A DNA stretch of 64,000 nt, taken from contig NZ_CP082918.1 in assembly GCF_019931755.1 (NCBI RefSeq), positions 2,460,001 through 2,524,000 of the forward strand. Reading direction: 5' to 3'. A program made the position numbers and the translations under genes. The notes under the pieces are model-generated. The model ran no database searches and was not told the origin of the DNA. It saw nothing but the letters and a program-made list of their open reading frames with translations. Positions 47,057 to 56,486 of this stretch are shown here, in pieces; the stretch's first letter is position 1, and every line of letters starts with the position of its first letter. The DNA comes from Sutcliffiella horikoshii. GTDB lineage: Bacteria > Bacillota > Bacilli > Bacillales > Bacillaceae_I.

Positions 47057-48220
47057 TTACATCGCGTAGGAATGAAGCCCTGCAATGATTAAGTTAACGC
47101 CAATTAAGTTAAACAGGATGATCGCAAAACCAACAAGCGTGAGCCATGCGGATTTTTCGCCTTCCCATCCTTTAGAAAGACGGAGATGAAGATATCCTGC
47201 ATAGAATAACCATGTGATAAACGCCCATACTTCTTTTGGATCCCAAGCCCAGAATCTTGACCAGGCTATTTGAGCCCAAATGGCGGCAAAGATAAGTCCA
47301 CCAAGTGTGAAAACAGGGAAGCCTATTGTTACTGCTCGATAGCCAATTTCATCTACCACATCAAGATTCACCTTAGCAACTGCAGGCTTTAACGCTTTTC
47401 CGATAGGTTTTCTAATAATAACTCTTATTAAAAGATATAATATTGCTCCACCAAGTAGAGACCATATTACCGTGTTTAGTTTTACCGTGTTAATCCATGG
47501 CGAAAGATTAACAAGGGAATCCATTCTGTTTTCGGTCAATAATTCCCCTTCATTTGGGCCAACAATGGGATACAAGTTATATACCACCTGTTCTTCTGCC
47601 CCATCTTTATTGATGTAAGAGAATTGTGCCTCGTAATCCACTGCGCCAAACCCAATGGAGATGAATATAAAACCAAGGAAAGAAATTAACACATAAAGGG
47701 TAAATTCAACCCAGAAAGGCTTCTTGCCCTTTTTACTATAATCTACCACTTTCACCAAATAAATCAAACCTGCTGCAAAACTGACAGACAGAATAGCTAT
47801 GCCTAGTGCTACCGTTGATACGTGAATCGCAAGCCAATGACTTTGCAATGCAGGTATCAAAGGAGAAATATCACTTGGAAACATAGCTGCATATGCAATC
47901 AACAGCAAGGCTATTGGGAGGGTGAAAACTCCCAGTGTACTAGTTTTATATATGAAATAAATAACGATAAAAGCTAAGACCATCATCATACCGAAGAAAG
48001 TTGTAAATTCAAATAGATTACTTACAGGTGCATGTCCTCCAGCAATCCAACGGGTAATAAAATAGCCTAGTTGAGCTGTAAACCCTAGGATTGTGATGAA
48101 AATCCCTATTTTCGCGGCTTTATTTCCTTGCTTACCGCGAATGGCCCCACCGAAGAAGGCTGTACCAATCAGATAAAGAATAAATGCAATATAAAGCAAA
48201 TTACCACTTAGCTGAGCCAT
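47057..48220 (-). CDS. resC: Cytochrome c biogenesis protein ResC (CcsA-type)
   Basis: Membrane component that, with ResB, delivers and attaches heme to apocytochrome c outside the membrane (System II). The 387 residues have about eight transmembrane helices, the heme-handling tryptophan-rich motif [20 protein letters not shown] near 318-337, and conserved histidines ([14 protein letters not shown]). Adjacent to resB (2-bp gap). Confidence 0.95.
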   Translation of the reverse strand: MAQLSGNLLYIAFILYLIGTAFFGGAIRGKQGNKAAKIGIFITILGFTAQLGYFITRWIAGGHAPVSNLFEFTTFFGMMMVLAFIVIYFIYKTSTLGVFTLPIALLLIAYAAMFPSDISPLIPALQSHWLAIHVSTVALGIAILSVSFAAGLIYLVKVVDYSKKGKKPFWVEFTLYVLISFLGFIFISIGFGAVDYEAQFSYINKDGAEEQVVYNLYPIVGPNEGELLTENRMDSLVNLSPWINTVKLNTVIWSLLGGAILYLLIRVIIRKPIGKALKPAVAKVNLDVVDEIGYRAVTIGFPVFTLGGLIFAAIWAQIAWSRFWAWDPKEVWAFITWLFYAGYLHLRLSKGWEGEKSAWLTLVGFAIILFNLIGVNLIIAGLHSYAM

Positions 48221-48222
48221 TT

Positions 48223-49884
48223 TTAAGCCTCCTCTTTCTTTTCTATCTTTTGTTCCTGCGTTTTTTCGGCTTCCACTTGATCTACAGGAATAGAAATAGA
48301 AGTATTTTCTAGCGCTTTATTAATTTCATTTTTTAATCCAAACCAGTTCTTGTTCGTATGACCCGCCACCATAATCTCATTGCCGTTCCTTCTGATCCAA
48401 ACACGACGGTGGTTCCAATACATTCCTTGAATGACACCAATCATAAAGATCGCTCCGCCTGCGCCGAGAATCCATAATGTCAGGTCTTTTCGAACAGTCA
48501 ATCCTGATACATTGCGCGTTTCTACCCCGGCAAATGTCATCTTGTTCTGGTTTGTACCATTAGGTTCTATGTTTTGTCGTATTGCTACGAGTGCAATTTC
48601 CCCCTCAGGCGTTTCAGGTGTAACCATTCTGAAAACGAATGCAGGATTATTAGGCACCCTGGTCTTGGTTGCAGGTTCTCCACCTTCTAAAGTGAAATCC
48701 GGAAAGTAATTTACGAGTTCCGCAGACACGCCTTCACCAAGGTCATATGTTTCTTGCGGATTTAGCAAGTCCACTTTTATTGTACCAAAACTGTCACCAG
48801 TATCCTTGTTTTCCAAGTTGAATGACATGCTCTTAAATTCATTCAATTTATAGTCTACTTGATAAAGAGCATAATTATCATGCTTCAAAGGCTTGTTCAC
48901 TTGAACGGCATGCTCTTTTACTTTTTCTAATTCCGGTTCAGCCCCAACGATGTACTCCCCTTTACGCTCATATAAAACCGCGTTTGTTTGGAAATTACTC
49001 GCAATGGCATCTTCTCCAACTCTCGAAATAGCGGAATTGAATATTTCGTCGGAAGATTCACTATTATAAGTTTCATAAATAAAGCCTTCATTTTTTAAGT
49101 AGTATTGACCACCGGTACCCGGAATAAGCTGAGTTTCCCCTTCACGGACCCAAACTGTTTCATCCACATACATACCCGGGAAAAATCTAAGCATAGCACC
49201 AATAAGGAAAATGATGATTCCTATATGATTTACATAAGGACCCCATCTGGAGAATCGATTTTTCTCAGCAAGAATATTTCCATCTTCTTCTCGAACGTTA
49301 AATTTACGTTTCAGTAAACCTTGCTTAGCTTTTTCGATTTCTGAGCTTGGATCTTCGTCCACCACCGTCGTTCCATAAACCCTTTGGCGTTTCATGAAGC
49401 TCTCATGCCTTGTCACCCTTTGAGTTTTCAACGATTTATGTAAAGGGATAAATCGGTCTAAACTGGCGATGACTAAAGAAATACCTAAGGCAGCGATTAA
49501 TAGCATGTACCACCAGGACCCATATAAATCATGGAAACCTAACGCATAATACATTTCTCCTGCAAACCCGTACTCTTGCTCATAATACATTTCAGCTGGG
49601 ATTGCCTGATTGATATAATCTTTTTGAGGAAAAATAGTTCCGATGGAAGAGGTAACAAGAATAATGAAGATGATCCAGATACCAACTTTAACGGATGAAA
49701 AGAAATTCCATACTTTATCTATTATCGTCTTGTTATAGGTTTGTGAACGTCTCGCACTACCTTCATAGCGCATATCCAAAAGTTTTTCTTTACTTTGATC
49801 GTTTTCCGTTGGTTTTCCGCACGCTTCACAAAGTATGGTACCCTCTGGATTTAGGTGTCCACATTCACATTTTATTTCACTCAT
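48223..49884 (-). CDS. resB: Cytochrome c biogenesis protein ResB (Ccs1-type)
   Basis: Partner of ResC in System II cytochrome c maturation. The 553 residues begin with a zinc-ribbon-like segment ([20 protein letters not shown], 4-23), then three transmembrane helices (about 70-90, 125-145, 220-240), a large extracytoplasmic domain and a fourth helix near 475-495 ([18 protein letters not shown]). The C-terminus is charged. It lies between resA (12-bp gap) and resC, as in B. subtilis. Confidence 0.95.
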   Translation of the reverse strand: MSEIKCECGHLNPEGTILCEACGKPTENDQSKEKLLDMRYEGSARRSQTYNKTIIDKVWNFFSSVKVGIWIIFIILVTSSIGTIFPQKDYINQAIPAEMYYEQEYGFAGEMYYALGFHDLYGSWWYMLLIAALGISLVIASLDRFIPLHKSLKTQRVTRHESFMKRQRVYGTTVVDEDPSSEIEKAKQGLLKRKFNVREEDGNILAEKNRFSRWGPYVNHIGIIIFLIGAMLRFFPGMYVDETVWVREGETQLIPGTGGQYYLKNEGFIYETYNSESSDEIFNSAISRVGEDAIASNFQTNAVLYERKGEYIVGAEPELEKVKEHAVQVNKPLKHDNYALYQVDYKLNEFKSMSFNLENKDTGDSFGTIKVDLLNPQETYDLGEGVSAELVNYFPDFTLEGGEPATKTRVPNNPAFVFRMVTPETPEGEIALVAIRQNIEPNGTNQNKMTFAGVETRNVSGLTVRKDLTLWILGAGGAIFMIGVIQGMYWNHRRVWIRRNGNEIMVAGHTNKNWFGLKNEINKALENTSISIPVDQVEAEKTQEQKIEKKEEA

Positions 49885-49896
49885 ACGTAAAACTCC

Positions 49897-50427
49897 CTAT
49901 TGTTTAGGTTTGATCATTTCCATGAATTCTTTGACGTCTTCCTCTGTTAATTCACCTGAATGCTTTTTCACGACCTTGCCGTTTTCATCCAGAAGGATAG
50001 TAGTAGGCAATGGTAGAATTCCATAGGCCTGTCTTACTTGGTCACGTTTATCCATCGGGATGGGAAAGGTTAATCCATGGCGATCTCTGAATGTTTTAAC
50101 TGCCAAATCTGTTTCTTGGATATTTACAGCAATTACTTCTACACCCTTTTCTTTAAAGGCTTGATATTGATTTTCCATATAAGGCATTTCTCGTTCACAC
50201 GGCTTACACCATGTACCCCAGAAATTAAGAAATACACCTTTTCCACGGTAATCTGAAAGCATCACTTCATTGCCTTCAAGATCCGTAAGTACAAAATTTG
50301 GTGCCTCATCCCCCACATCCACAATCTCTTTGGACTGGAAGAAGTTTGTATACATGGTATATCCGATTGCGACTAAAAGAAGCAGTAGTATGCTTGTCCG
50401 CATCAGTAAACGTTTCTTTTTGTTCAT
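49897..50427 (-). CDS. resA: Thiol-disulfide oxidoreductase ResA
   Basis: Membrane-anchored thioredoxin-like protein that reduces the heme-binding cysteines of apocytochrome c. The 176 residues have an N-terminal anchor (about 10-28), then GDEAPNFVLTDLEG, and the active site WGTWCKPCEREMPYME; the Cys-Lys-Pro-Cys differs from the Cys-Glu-Pro-Cys of B. subtilis ResA. ATG 50427 sits nine bases after AGGAG; the ATG two codons earlier is too close to that site. It is the first gene of resABC. Confidence 0.94.
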   Translation of the reverse strand: MNKKKRLLMRTSILLLLLVAIGYTMYTNFFQSKEIVDVGDEAPNFVLTDLEGNEVMLSDYRGKGVFLNFWGTWCKPCEREMPYMENQYQAFKEKGVEVIAVNIQETDLAVKTFRDRHGLTFPIPMDKRDQVRQAYGILPLPTTILLDENGKVVKKHSGELTEEDVKEFMEMIKPKQ

Positions 50428-50559
50428 ATACATACTCTCCTAAAACTGAGACATTTCATCCTTGTTATTATAACATTTACTACTTTTTGCATAGATAATA
50501 GAATATGAAGGTTTTGTGACCGAAAAACAGACGATCCTAAACACAGGAGACAGACACAA

Positions 50560-50602
50560 ACAAAAGCGGAAGCTGCCTTGTAAGCTTCCTCCGCTTTTAC
50601 TA
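50560..50602 (-). terminator. Terminator after rluB
   Basis: Minus-strand AAAGCGG..AAGCT/AGCTT..CCGCTTT hairpin followed by TGTTTGTG, 12 bp after the rluB stop; separates it from resA. Confidence 0.82.
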
Positions 50603-50613
50603 GTTTTTTACTA

Positions 50614-51342
50614 TTATTTCTTCGGTTTTGTCGCCATCACACGAAGCTGTTTCACTTCATGCGGAGTCAACTCTCTTGCTTCCCCTGCAGACAGTCCATG
50701 CAGGTTTAGGAAACCATAACGTTCCCTTTTTAATTTCATGACCGGATGGCCGATCGCTTCAAACATACGGCGAACCTGTCTGTTACGACCTTCATGAATG
50801 CTAATTTCAAAGATAGACGTGTTCTTCGTTCTTTCCATGGATAGCAGTTTTATGCGAGCTGGTGCCGTTTTACCGTCCTCAAGCTTAATACCTCTTTCCA
50901 AGCTTTTGATTGCTTCTCTTGAAGGAATTCCTTTTAGCTTTGCAACATAGACCTTTTCTACTTCTGATGTCGGATGCATAAGCGCATTTGCGAACTCACC
51001 GTCATTGGTCATGAGCAACAACCCGGAAGTATCATAGTCTAATCTACCAACAGGATAAATACGCTCCTCAATGTATGGGAAGAAATCTGTTGCTACTTTT
51101 CTACCTTTGTCGTCACTTACACTAGAAATGACGCCTCGCGGTTTGTATAGTAAGAAGTAAACTGGTTTCTCGCGTTCAACGGGAATCCCTTCTACCTCAA
51201 TTTTGTCATTTGGGTTAACTTTTACCCCTAATTCTTTTACCACTTTATCATTAACTCTTACTTTGCCTTCTTTTATTAATTCTTCTGCTTTTCTTCTTGA
51301 CGCAATCCCTGCGTGTGCAATAACTTTTTGTAACCGTTCCAT
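50614..51342 (-). CDS. rluB: 23S rRNA pseudouridine synthase RluB family
   Basis: Isomerises a uridine near position 2605 (E. coli numbering) of 23S rRNA. The 242 residues have an N-terminal S4 RNA-binding domain (about 1-60, ERLQKVIAHAGIASRRKAEELI) and the RsuA/RluB catalytic domain with GRLDYDTSGLLLMTNDG (catalytic Asp) and EGRNRQVRRMFEAIGHPV. ATG 51342 follows GAGGTG. Corresponds to B. subtilis YpuL between spmB and resA. Confidence 0.94.
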   Translation of the reverse strand: MERLQKVIAHAGIASRRKAEELIKEGKVRVNDKVVKELGVKVNPNDKIEVEGIPVEREKPVYFLLYKPRGVISSVSDDKGRKVATDFFPYIEERIYPVGRLDYDTSGLLLMTNDGEFANALMHPTSEVEKVYVAKLKGIPSREAIKSLERGIKLEDGKTAPARIKLLSMERTKNTSIFEISIHEGRNRQVRRMFEAIGHPVMKLKRERYGFLNLHGLSAGEARELTPHEVKQLRVMATKPKK

Positions 51343-51551
51343 ATCTTTCACCTCATTCAACATCTTACCCGACTTTCACAATAAAAGCCAAGATTTCTCT
51401 ACTTCTATGATTCCCAATGTTTGCAAACTCTAATTATACCTGTTGTTATTTGTAAAAAGAAAGAGGAAATAATAGATAACCTTAATTGGCTCAATATAAT
51501 AAGAAAAACCGAGCAAAAATCTCCCGGTCCATTTTTAGTTGCTTGGTTATG

Positions 51552-51690
51552 CACCGCTGTTCCTTTCCGCAAATGGCTTCGCTTTCCGCGGGACGGCGCT
51601 TGAGCCTCCTCACTTCGTTGCGGGGTCTCAACCTACCGTTACTCCCCCGCTGGAGTCTTCGCCATTTGCTCCAATTCACAGCTAGAAATT
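51552..51690. repeat. Dispersed palindromic element, copy A3 (part of composite A3-B2)
   Basis: Starts CGCTGTTCCTTTCCGCAAAT and ends GCCATTTGCTCCAATTCACAG. The middle GAGCCTCCTCACTTCGTTGC is a small hairpin. It lies in the 611-bp gap between spmB and rluB. Confidence 0.88.
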
Positions 51691-51768
51691 ACGTTGAAAA
51701 ACGTTCCTGTTTTTCAGACAATTTGATTAGATTATTTTTCATTAACCATAGTTGAATGAAGTCATCTT

Positions 51769-51895
51769 GTTGATTGTAGTGGAAGGCGCGTAGACGCCCG
51801 CGGGAGGAAGGGACAGGTGAGACCCCGGAAGGCGAAGCCTGAGGAGGCTCACGGACCGCCCGCAGGCAAGCGAAGCGCCTGGAACGGAAATCAAC
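51769..51895. repeat. Dispersed palindromic element, inverted copy B2
   Basis: Starts TTGTTGATTGTAGTGGAAGG and ends ACGGAAATCAAC; nearly identical to B1. It is 78 bp from A3 in inverted orientation, and the spacer shares ACGTT, TTTTCAG and TGAAGT words with the A1-B1 and A5-B3 spacers. Confidence 0.88.
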
Positions 51896-51912
51896 GGTAA
51901 TATAGTTTTCTA

Positions 51913-51947
51913 AACTAAAATAAAAACGCCGAGATTTCTCTCGACGA
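51913..51947 (-). terminator. Terminator after spmB
   Basis: Minus-strand CGTCGAGA/TCTCGGCG stem with a GAAA loop followed by TTTTTATTTTAG. Confidence 0.88.
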
Positions 51948-51953
51948 AAAAAC

Positions 51954-52487
51954 TTACATGGCAAAGAATATAGTAACGACCAGAATGGATACAATGATCC
52001 CCACTACATCCGCCAACAAACCTACTTTCAACGCATCTCCCATTTTCTTAATACCAACTGCCCCAAAGTAAACCGTAATGACATACAGCGTGGTATCCGT
52101 ACTTCCTTGGAGGACAGAAGCAAGTCTCCCCATAAAGGAATCCGGCCCGTAGGTTGCTATCATGTCTGTCGTCATTCCAAGTGCTGCTGTTCCTGAGATC
52201 GGCCTGATAATGGATAGCGGAACGATTTCGGCGGGAATGCCTATTGCCTGCATAGCAGGTCTGACAAACTCCACCAGAAAGTCTAAGGCGCCTGAAGCCC
52301 TGAAGATCGAGATGGCAACGAGCATCCCTACCAAGAACGGGATGATGGATATCGCTATCTTGATGCCTTCTTTTCCGCCCTCCACAAAAGTCTCGTATGT
52401 GGGAACTTTTTTAAACGTTGCGTATAAAAGAATGAACCCAATAATGATAGGTATCATCCATAACGATATGAGTGAAATGAGTTGCAT
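51954..52487 (-). CDS. spmB: Spore maturation protein SpmB
   Basis: Membrane protein that with SpmA promotes dehydration of the spore core. The 177 residues have about five helices and a nucleoside-transporter gate-like region (GGKEGIKIAISIIPFLVGMLVAI, RPISGTAALGMTTDMIATYGPDSF). Length matches B. subtilis SpmB (178). Last gene of dacB-spmA-spmB. Confidence 0.95.
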   Translation of the reverse strand: MQLISLISLWMIPIIIGFILLYATFKKVPTYETFVEGGKEGIKIAISIIPFLVGMLVAISIFRASGALDFLVEFVRPAMQAIGIPAEIVPLSIIRPISGTAALGMTTDMIATYGPDSFMGRLASVLQGSTDTTLYVITVYFGAVGIKKMGDALKVGLLADVVGIIVSILVVTIFFAM

Positions 52488-52490
52488 GGA

Positions 52491-53081
52491 CTACCTCCTT
52501 TTCGCCATACGCCTGTAATAGAATAAGCGGTCTATTGTAATAGCAGCGATAGTGGAGCAAAGGGTGGCAACAAGGGTGGGACCGACTATTTCTGTAGGAG
52601 AAGCAGATCCATAATTCATCCTGATCGCAATGACCGTTGTTGGGATCAGAGTAAGGCTTGAAGTGTTGATTGCAAGAAACGTTATCATGGAACGGCTTGC
52701 TTCTATTTTCCCTCCGTTCAGTTCTCTCAGTTGTTCCATCGCTTTAATTCCCATGGGGGTTGCAGCATTTCCAAGGCCGAACATGTTCGCAATCATATTA
52801 GAGAGCATATATCCCATTGCAGGATGATCTGGCGGTACCTCCGGAAAGATCCTACGAACGATAGGTTTAAAAAGGGAAGCCAACTTCTCTAGTAGTCCAG
52901 CTTCCTGAGCTATCCTCATTAGTCCAAGCCAAAAGACTAGTATACTGATAAAACCGATGCAAATCGTTACCGCATCCTTTGCACCAGTAAATATTGCCTC
53001 GTTCACTTTATCCATCGTTCCATTAATCATCGCGAACAAGATTCCGATAATTGTCATGGCCACCCAGATAATGTTTACCAT
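52491..53081 (-). CDS. spmA: Spore maturation protein SpmA
   Basis: Partner of SpmB in spore core dehydration. The 196 residues begin MVNIIWVAMTIIGILFAMING, with about five helices and the conserved PPDHPAMGYMLSNMIANMFGLGNAATPMG near 93-121. Exactly the B. subtilis length. It overlaps dacB by 7 bp and is 3 bp from spmB, so the three genes are one operon. Confidence 0.95.
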   Translation of the reverse strand: MVNIIWVAMTIIGILFAMINGTMDKVNEAIFTGAKDAVTICIGFISILVFWLGLMRIAQEAGLLEKLASLFKPIVRRIFPEVPPDHPAMGYMLSNMIANMFGLGNAATPMGIKAMEQLRELNGGKIEASRSMITFLAINTSSLTLIPTTVIAIRMNYGSASPTEIVGPTLVATLCSTIAAITIDRLFYYRRMAKRR

Positions 53082-54229
53082 GAAATCTTTCCTGCCATGA
53101 TGAAAAAGATATCTTTGAAGATACTCCAGAAACCGCCTTTCTTTTCTTGTTTCCGTTCGAAATAGATCGGTGTTTCCACTACAGCCTCATCATGGACAAT
53201 CAGTGTGTACTCCCCCACCACTTCCGGAACATTTTCCCCGTCTTTCCATTCCTTTTTCGGGGTTTCAAGTGTCACCTTAATTCGTACATTTTCTCTTTCC
53301 TTTTTTGTCATAGGATATTTTACATCACGGGAGAGGGAGACTTTTCCTTTGTAAAAATCATCTTTCACATTGTCTAATTCTCCCTTTTCGGCTATATCAT
53401 ATAATTTATAGTCGACAAATGCCCTGTTGAACATATAGATATGATCTTTCCAATCATCCGGACCATTCAATGTCACGGCAATAACATCTAAACCTTCTTT
53501 AGAAGCAGTGGTAATAAGGGTGCGCTTTGCCCGTTTTGTATATCCTGTTTTACCACCTGTTGCGTATTGGTACATACCTGTTACCAAGCGGTGTTTATTA
53601 GTCCAACTCCTGTCCCATGATTCACCAGGGGCAGCTGGCGCACGGTAAACTTTTGTACCTGTAACCTCTTTGAACTTATCATTTTCCATTGCATATCTAG
53701 TCAATAGTGCCATGTCGTATGCAGTAGAGTAATGGTTCTCATGGTCATCCAATCCATGTGGATTTGCAAACTCTGTGTTAGTCATGCCAAGCTCTGCCGC
53801 TTTATCATTCATCATGAAGACAAAGCCTTCCAAACTGCCTCCAACATGTTCGGCTATCGCAACCGCAGAGTCATTTCCAGAGCGGAGCATCAAACCATAC
53901 ACTAGATGCTCAAGTTTGATTTTTTCCCCTGGTTTCAGGTAAAGGGATGAGCCTTCTGCCCGGACGGCCTTGTCACTGACCTTCACAATCTCATCCAGTT
54001 TTCCCGATTCAATTGCCAAGATAGCGGTCATCACCTTAGTGATACTGGCAATCCTCTGCTTGTCATGTGCATCTTTTTCGTAAATGATTCTGCCGCTTTC
54101 CTGTTCAATCAAGACCGCATTTCGAGAACTGACACCTACTTGTTCTGCATGTACATTATATGGAATGCATATGGAGAAAATCAGCAGCGAAACTATCGCG
54201 ATGCTGAGCATTTTTCTTATGAGAGACAT
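53075..54229 (-). CDS. dacB: Sporulation D-alanyl-D-alanine carboxypeptidase DacB (PBP5*)
   Basis: Trims peptidoglycan cross-links in the spore cortex. The 384 residues have a signal peptide (1-28, ending NVHA), the active-site SxxK (S62-K65, ASITKVMT), SGN (RSGNDSAVA near 118) and KTG (GGKTGYTKRAKR near 230), then the C-terminal beta domain and a terminal hydrophobic anchor. A sigma-E-like promoter lies 30-60 bp upstream, fitting mother-cell expression as in B. subtilis. Confidence 0.95.
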   Translation of the reverse strand: MSLIRKMLSIAIVSLLIFSICIPYNVHAEQVGVSSRNAVLIEQESGRIIYEKDAHDKQRIASITKVMTAILAIESGKLDEIVKVSDKAVRAEGSSLYLKPGEKIKLEHLVYGLMLRSGNDSAVAIAEHVGGSLEGFVFMMNDKAAELGMTNTEFANPHGLDDHENHYSTAYDMALLTRYAMENDKFKEVTGTKVYRAPAAPGESWDRSWTNKHRLVTGMYQYATGGKTGYTKRAKRTLITTASKEGLDVIAVTLNGPDDWKDHIYMFNRAFVDYKLYDIAEKGELDNVKDDFYKGKVSLSRDVKYPMTKKERENVRIKVTLETPKKEWKDGENVPEVVGEYTLIVHDEAVVETPIYFERKQEKKGGFWSIFKDIFFIMAGKISW

Positions 54230-54259
54230 CCAATCCCATCCCTTATCTATTTTTGTACA

Positions 54260-54290
54260 AGTTTATGCGTGACCTGTCCTAGATTATGAA
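54260..54290 (-). promoter_or_regulatory. Predicted sigma-E promoter of dacB-spmA-spmB
   Basis: On the minus strand TTCATAAT (54290-54283), 15-bp spacer, CATAAACT (54267-54260), about 30 bp upstream of dacB. Both boxes fit sigma-E with one or two mismatches. Confidence 0.65.
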
Positions 54291-54317
54291 TGGTTTTTAT
54301 GTCGAATGAATGGAAAC

Positions 54318-54342
54318 GAAAAAAGAGAGGCATAGGCCTCCC
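54318..54342 (-). terminator. Terminator after sodF
   Basis: Minus-strand GAGGC/GCCTC stem with a CTAT loop, followed by TCTTTTTTCG. Confidence 0.82.
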
Positions 54343-54349
54343 ACACAAA

Positions 54350-55240
54350 TCAAGATGGTTTCCATTTCAATCTTGACGCTTCTTGGTAGCGCTTTTCAAC
54401 GTCTTTCCAATTGACAAGATTCCACCACTTATCGATATAATCTTTGCGGTTATTTTTATATTGAAGATAATAAGCATGCTCCCAAACATCTAACCCAAGT
54501 AGAGGAATCGTATCCCACTGCGTAAACAGCTGTTGCTTTTCCGTTTGTAAAATTTCCAATCGGTGTGCACGCGGAGACCAAACAAGCAAAGCCCAACCGA
54601 CACCTTCCACTTTGTCAGCAGCTTCTGAAAAATGTTTTTTGAATTTTTCATAACTACCAAAGTCCTGGACTATCTGCTGCATTAGTCTTCCGCTTGGCTG
54701 CCCCCCGCCATTTGGTGACATGTTATCCCAAAACATCGTATGCAAATAATGGCCGGATCCATGAAACGCCGCTTCCCGTTCCCAGTGTTTGATAAGATCA
54801 AAGTCACCTGTTTCGCGCGCCTCGAGCATTTTCATTTCCGCTTTATTTAAACCGTCTACATAGCTTTTATGATGCTTTTGGTGATGCAGCTCCATTATCT
54901 CTCTTGAAATGTATGGTTCAAGGGCGTTGTATGGATATGGTAGTGGTGGCAGGGTATGCTGTCCTATCGGCACCCTCCCATTATTCACACGTCTTCCTGA
55001 AACATTACGCATCCCTTCTTCCGTCTCTTCCACACATCTTTTAATATCTAATATGTCAGACTCGTAGAGATACTGTTGTTCTTGTGTATGTTGAACTCTT
55101 TTAAGTATCCCCCTTACTTCGGCTAACCAACTGCTGCGAAAATCTTCTTTGCCACCTTGGTTGGAGGTCAATATTTCCAAACACCAGTCTTCCACATCGC
55201 TTAAAAATTGTTTAAAAACAAACTGATTTTGTTTGATCAT
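54350..55240 (-). CDS. sodF: Fe/Mn superoxide dismutase with N-terminal extension (SodF-like)
   Basis: 296 residues. The C-terminal two-thirds (about 93-293) is a Fe/Mn SOD: LPYPYNALEPYISREIMELHHQKHH (ligand His119), FHGSGHYLHTMFWDN (ligand His167), and GLDVWEHAYYLQYKN carrying the Asp and His ligands. Residues 1-90 are a helical extension not found in normal SodA (about 200 residues) but similar in size to B. subtilis SodF. ATG 55240 follows GGAGG at six bases. Its position between dacB and ypuI is not the B. subtilis order. Confidence 0.9.
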   Translation of the reverse strand: MIKQNQFVFKQFLSDVEDWCLEILTSNQGGKEDFRSSWLAEVRGILKRVQHTQEQQYLYESDILDIKRCVEETEEGMRNVSGRRVNNGRVPIGQHTLPPLPYPYNALEPYISREIMELHHQKHHKSYVDGLNKAEMKMLEARETGDFDLIKHWEREAAFHGSGHYLHTMFWDNMSPNGGGQPSGRLMQQIVQDFGSYEKFKKHFSEAADKVEGVGWALLVWSPRAHRLEILQTEKQQLFTQWDTIPLLGLDVWEHAYYLQYKNNRKDYIDKWWNLVNWKDVEKRYQEASRLKWKPS

Positions 55241-55315
55241 CCTCACCCTCCCCTGCACTCATCGTTTTATTGTATGCACCATCTGGGCGATATGGAACAA
55301 TGGTACAGGGATATA

Positions 55316-55352
55316 AAAATAAAAACACCAACCCAAGAGAATGGGCTGGTGC
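55316..55352 (-). terminator. Terminator after ypuI
   Basis: Minus-strand CACCAGCCCA/TGGGTTGGTG stem followed by TTTTTATTTTT, just after the ypuI stop. Confidence 0.9.
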
Positions 55353-55359
55353 TGTAGTA

Positions 55360-55848
55360 TTAATTGCTTTGCATCATTTTTGTCCGGTAGTCGGTTTCAT
55401 AATACTCTAACTCTTCACGAACTGCTTGAAAATCGCCCTCCAAGCCTCGAATCACCAACTTCAATGATTCTGGAGGCGCCTCATGGAACTGAATGGAATT
55501 TTTTCCGGTATAAGCAGAACGGCTGTCCTCATACCAAGCATCGTTTCTTGGAGCAAAGAACTCTTCAATACATTGATGGTAAATGTTATATAAAACTTTT
55601 TCAGCAGCTGACTTTCTAAACGGTTCACTTTTCAGGATAACTTGACAAGCATTCAACCCTTCGTCACAGAATACAGCAAGTCGACGAGTATTCAATAAAA
55701 GAAGTTCTACATACTCCTGTTTTGTAGAAGACTCTTCCATTAATGTGGAAAGTGTAGCTTCATTTAAGAACGCATTCAATTGATGTACTGTATTTCCTAA
55801 AAAGCTCTCAACCTGTTCTGTTTGTGATTTTACAATTGTATTTGCCAT
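55360..55848 (-). CDS. ypuI: YpuI-like protein (DUF3907)
   Basis: 162-residue soluble helical protein (MANTIVKSQTEQVESFLGNT start, ELEYYETDYRTKMMQSN end). It contains NTRRLAVFCDEGLNAC near 48-63 and a conserved C-terminal region with EAPPESLKLVIRGLEG. Position between scpB and dacB and length match B. subtilis YpuI. ATG 55848 has GGAGGG about 11 bases upstream. Function unknown. Confidence 0.82.
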   Translation of the reverse strand: MANTIVKSQTEQVESFLGNTVHQLNAFLNEATLSTLMEESSTKQEYVELLLLNTRRLAVFCDEGLNACQVILKSEPFRKSAAEKVLYNIYHQCIEEFFAPRNDAWYEDSRSAYTGKNSIQFHEAPPESLKLVIRGLEGDFQAVREELEYYETDYRTKMMQSN

Positions 55849-55964
55849 TGAAAAATGACCCTCCAAGTATTAGTTTTTTCTCATTGTCAGTTTCTACTAC
55901 GTTACGTCTCTAATGTTAAAAGTATTACTAGCAATGCTAGAATGTACTTCTAGCTTGGCCTACT

Positions 55965-56396
55965 TCATGAAGAAGGTTGTGCTAAAAATTGAAGCGGCGA
56001 GGAAAGTTTATAGTCACCTTGATTGTGAATGCCTTCAAAGATATCTCTTACTTTAGGGATATTCACTCCTTCAAAATAACCCGCCAACTCTTCTTGCGTA
56101 TTAATATAGATTCGTTTTCTTTGACGAAAACTCGGGTTTTTAATTAAACAAATAATGGCTACCAAATCTTTAAAGGTAATTTTCTTTTCACCAATCTCGA
56201 AAATAGGATCTGCCTCTCCACTCAATGTGGGGATGAACTCTGCAAAGGTTTCGTCATAATACCGAATATACAGCACATGTAATGTTTTTTCTTGTCCATC
56301 ATCTTCAAAAGTCACTTCAGAGCGGTTGAAAAAATCCTCAGAAGTGTTGGGTTGCGCCTTTTCTAATTCATACCCTCTACAATTTATTATACGCAT
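55965..56396 (-). CDS. Unrecognised 143-residue protein
   Basis: MRIINCRGYELEKAQPNTSE start; mixed acidic protein without signal or membrane segment. It has an aromatic stretch (LYIRYYDETFAEFIPTL near 41-57) and a basic RQRKRIYINTQEELAGYF near 91-108. I do not recognise the family. It lies between ypuI and scpB on the same strand, a place that is empty in B. subtilis. The ATG follows AGGAGTGA. Length, ribosome site and codon usage like its neighbours support a real gene. Confidence 0.7.
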   Translation of the reverse strand: MRIINCRGYELEKAQPNTSEDFFNRSEVTFEDDGQEKTLHVLYIRYYDETFAEFIPTLSGEADPIFEIGEKKITFKDLVAIICLIKNPSFRQRKRIYINTQEELAGYFEGVNIPKVRDIFEGIHNQGDYKLSSPLQFLAQPSS

Positions 56397-56486
56397 ACAG
56401 TCACTCCTACCTGCTAATCTGTCATAGGGGCTTACTTATTAATAGCCTCCCATACTACTATTTTACCATAAGAGGATTAAATAATC

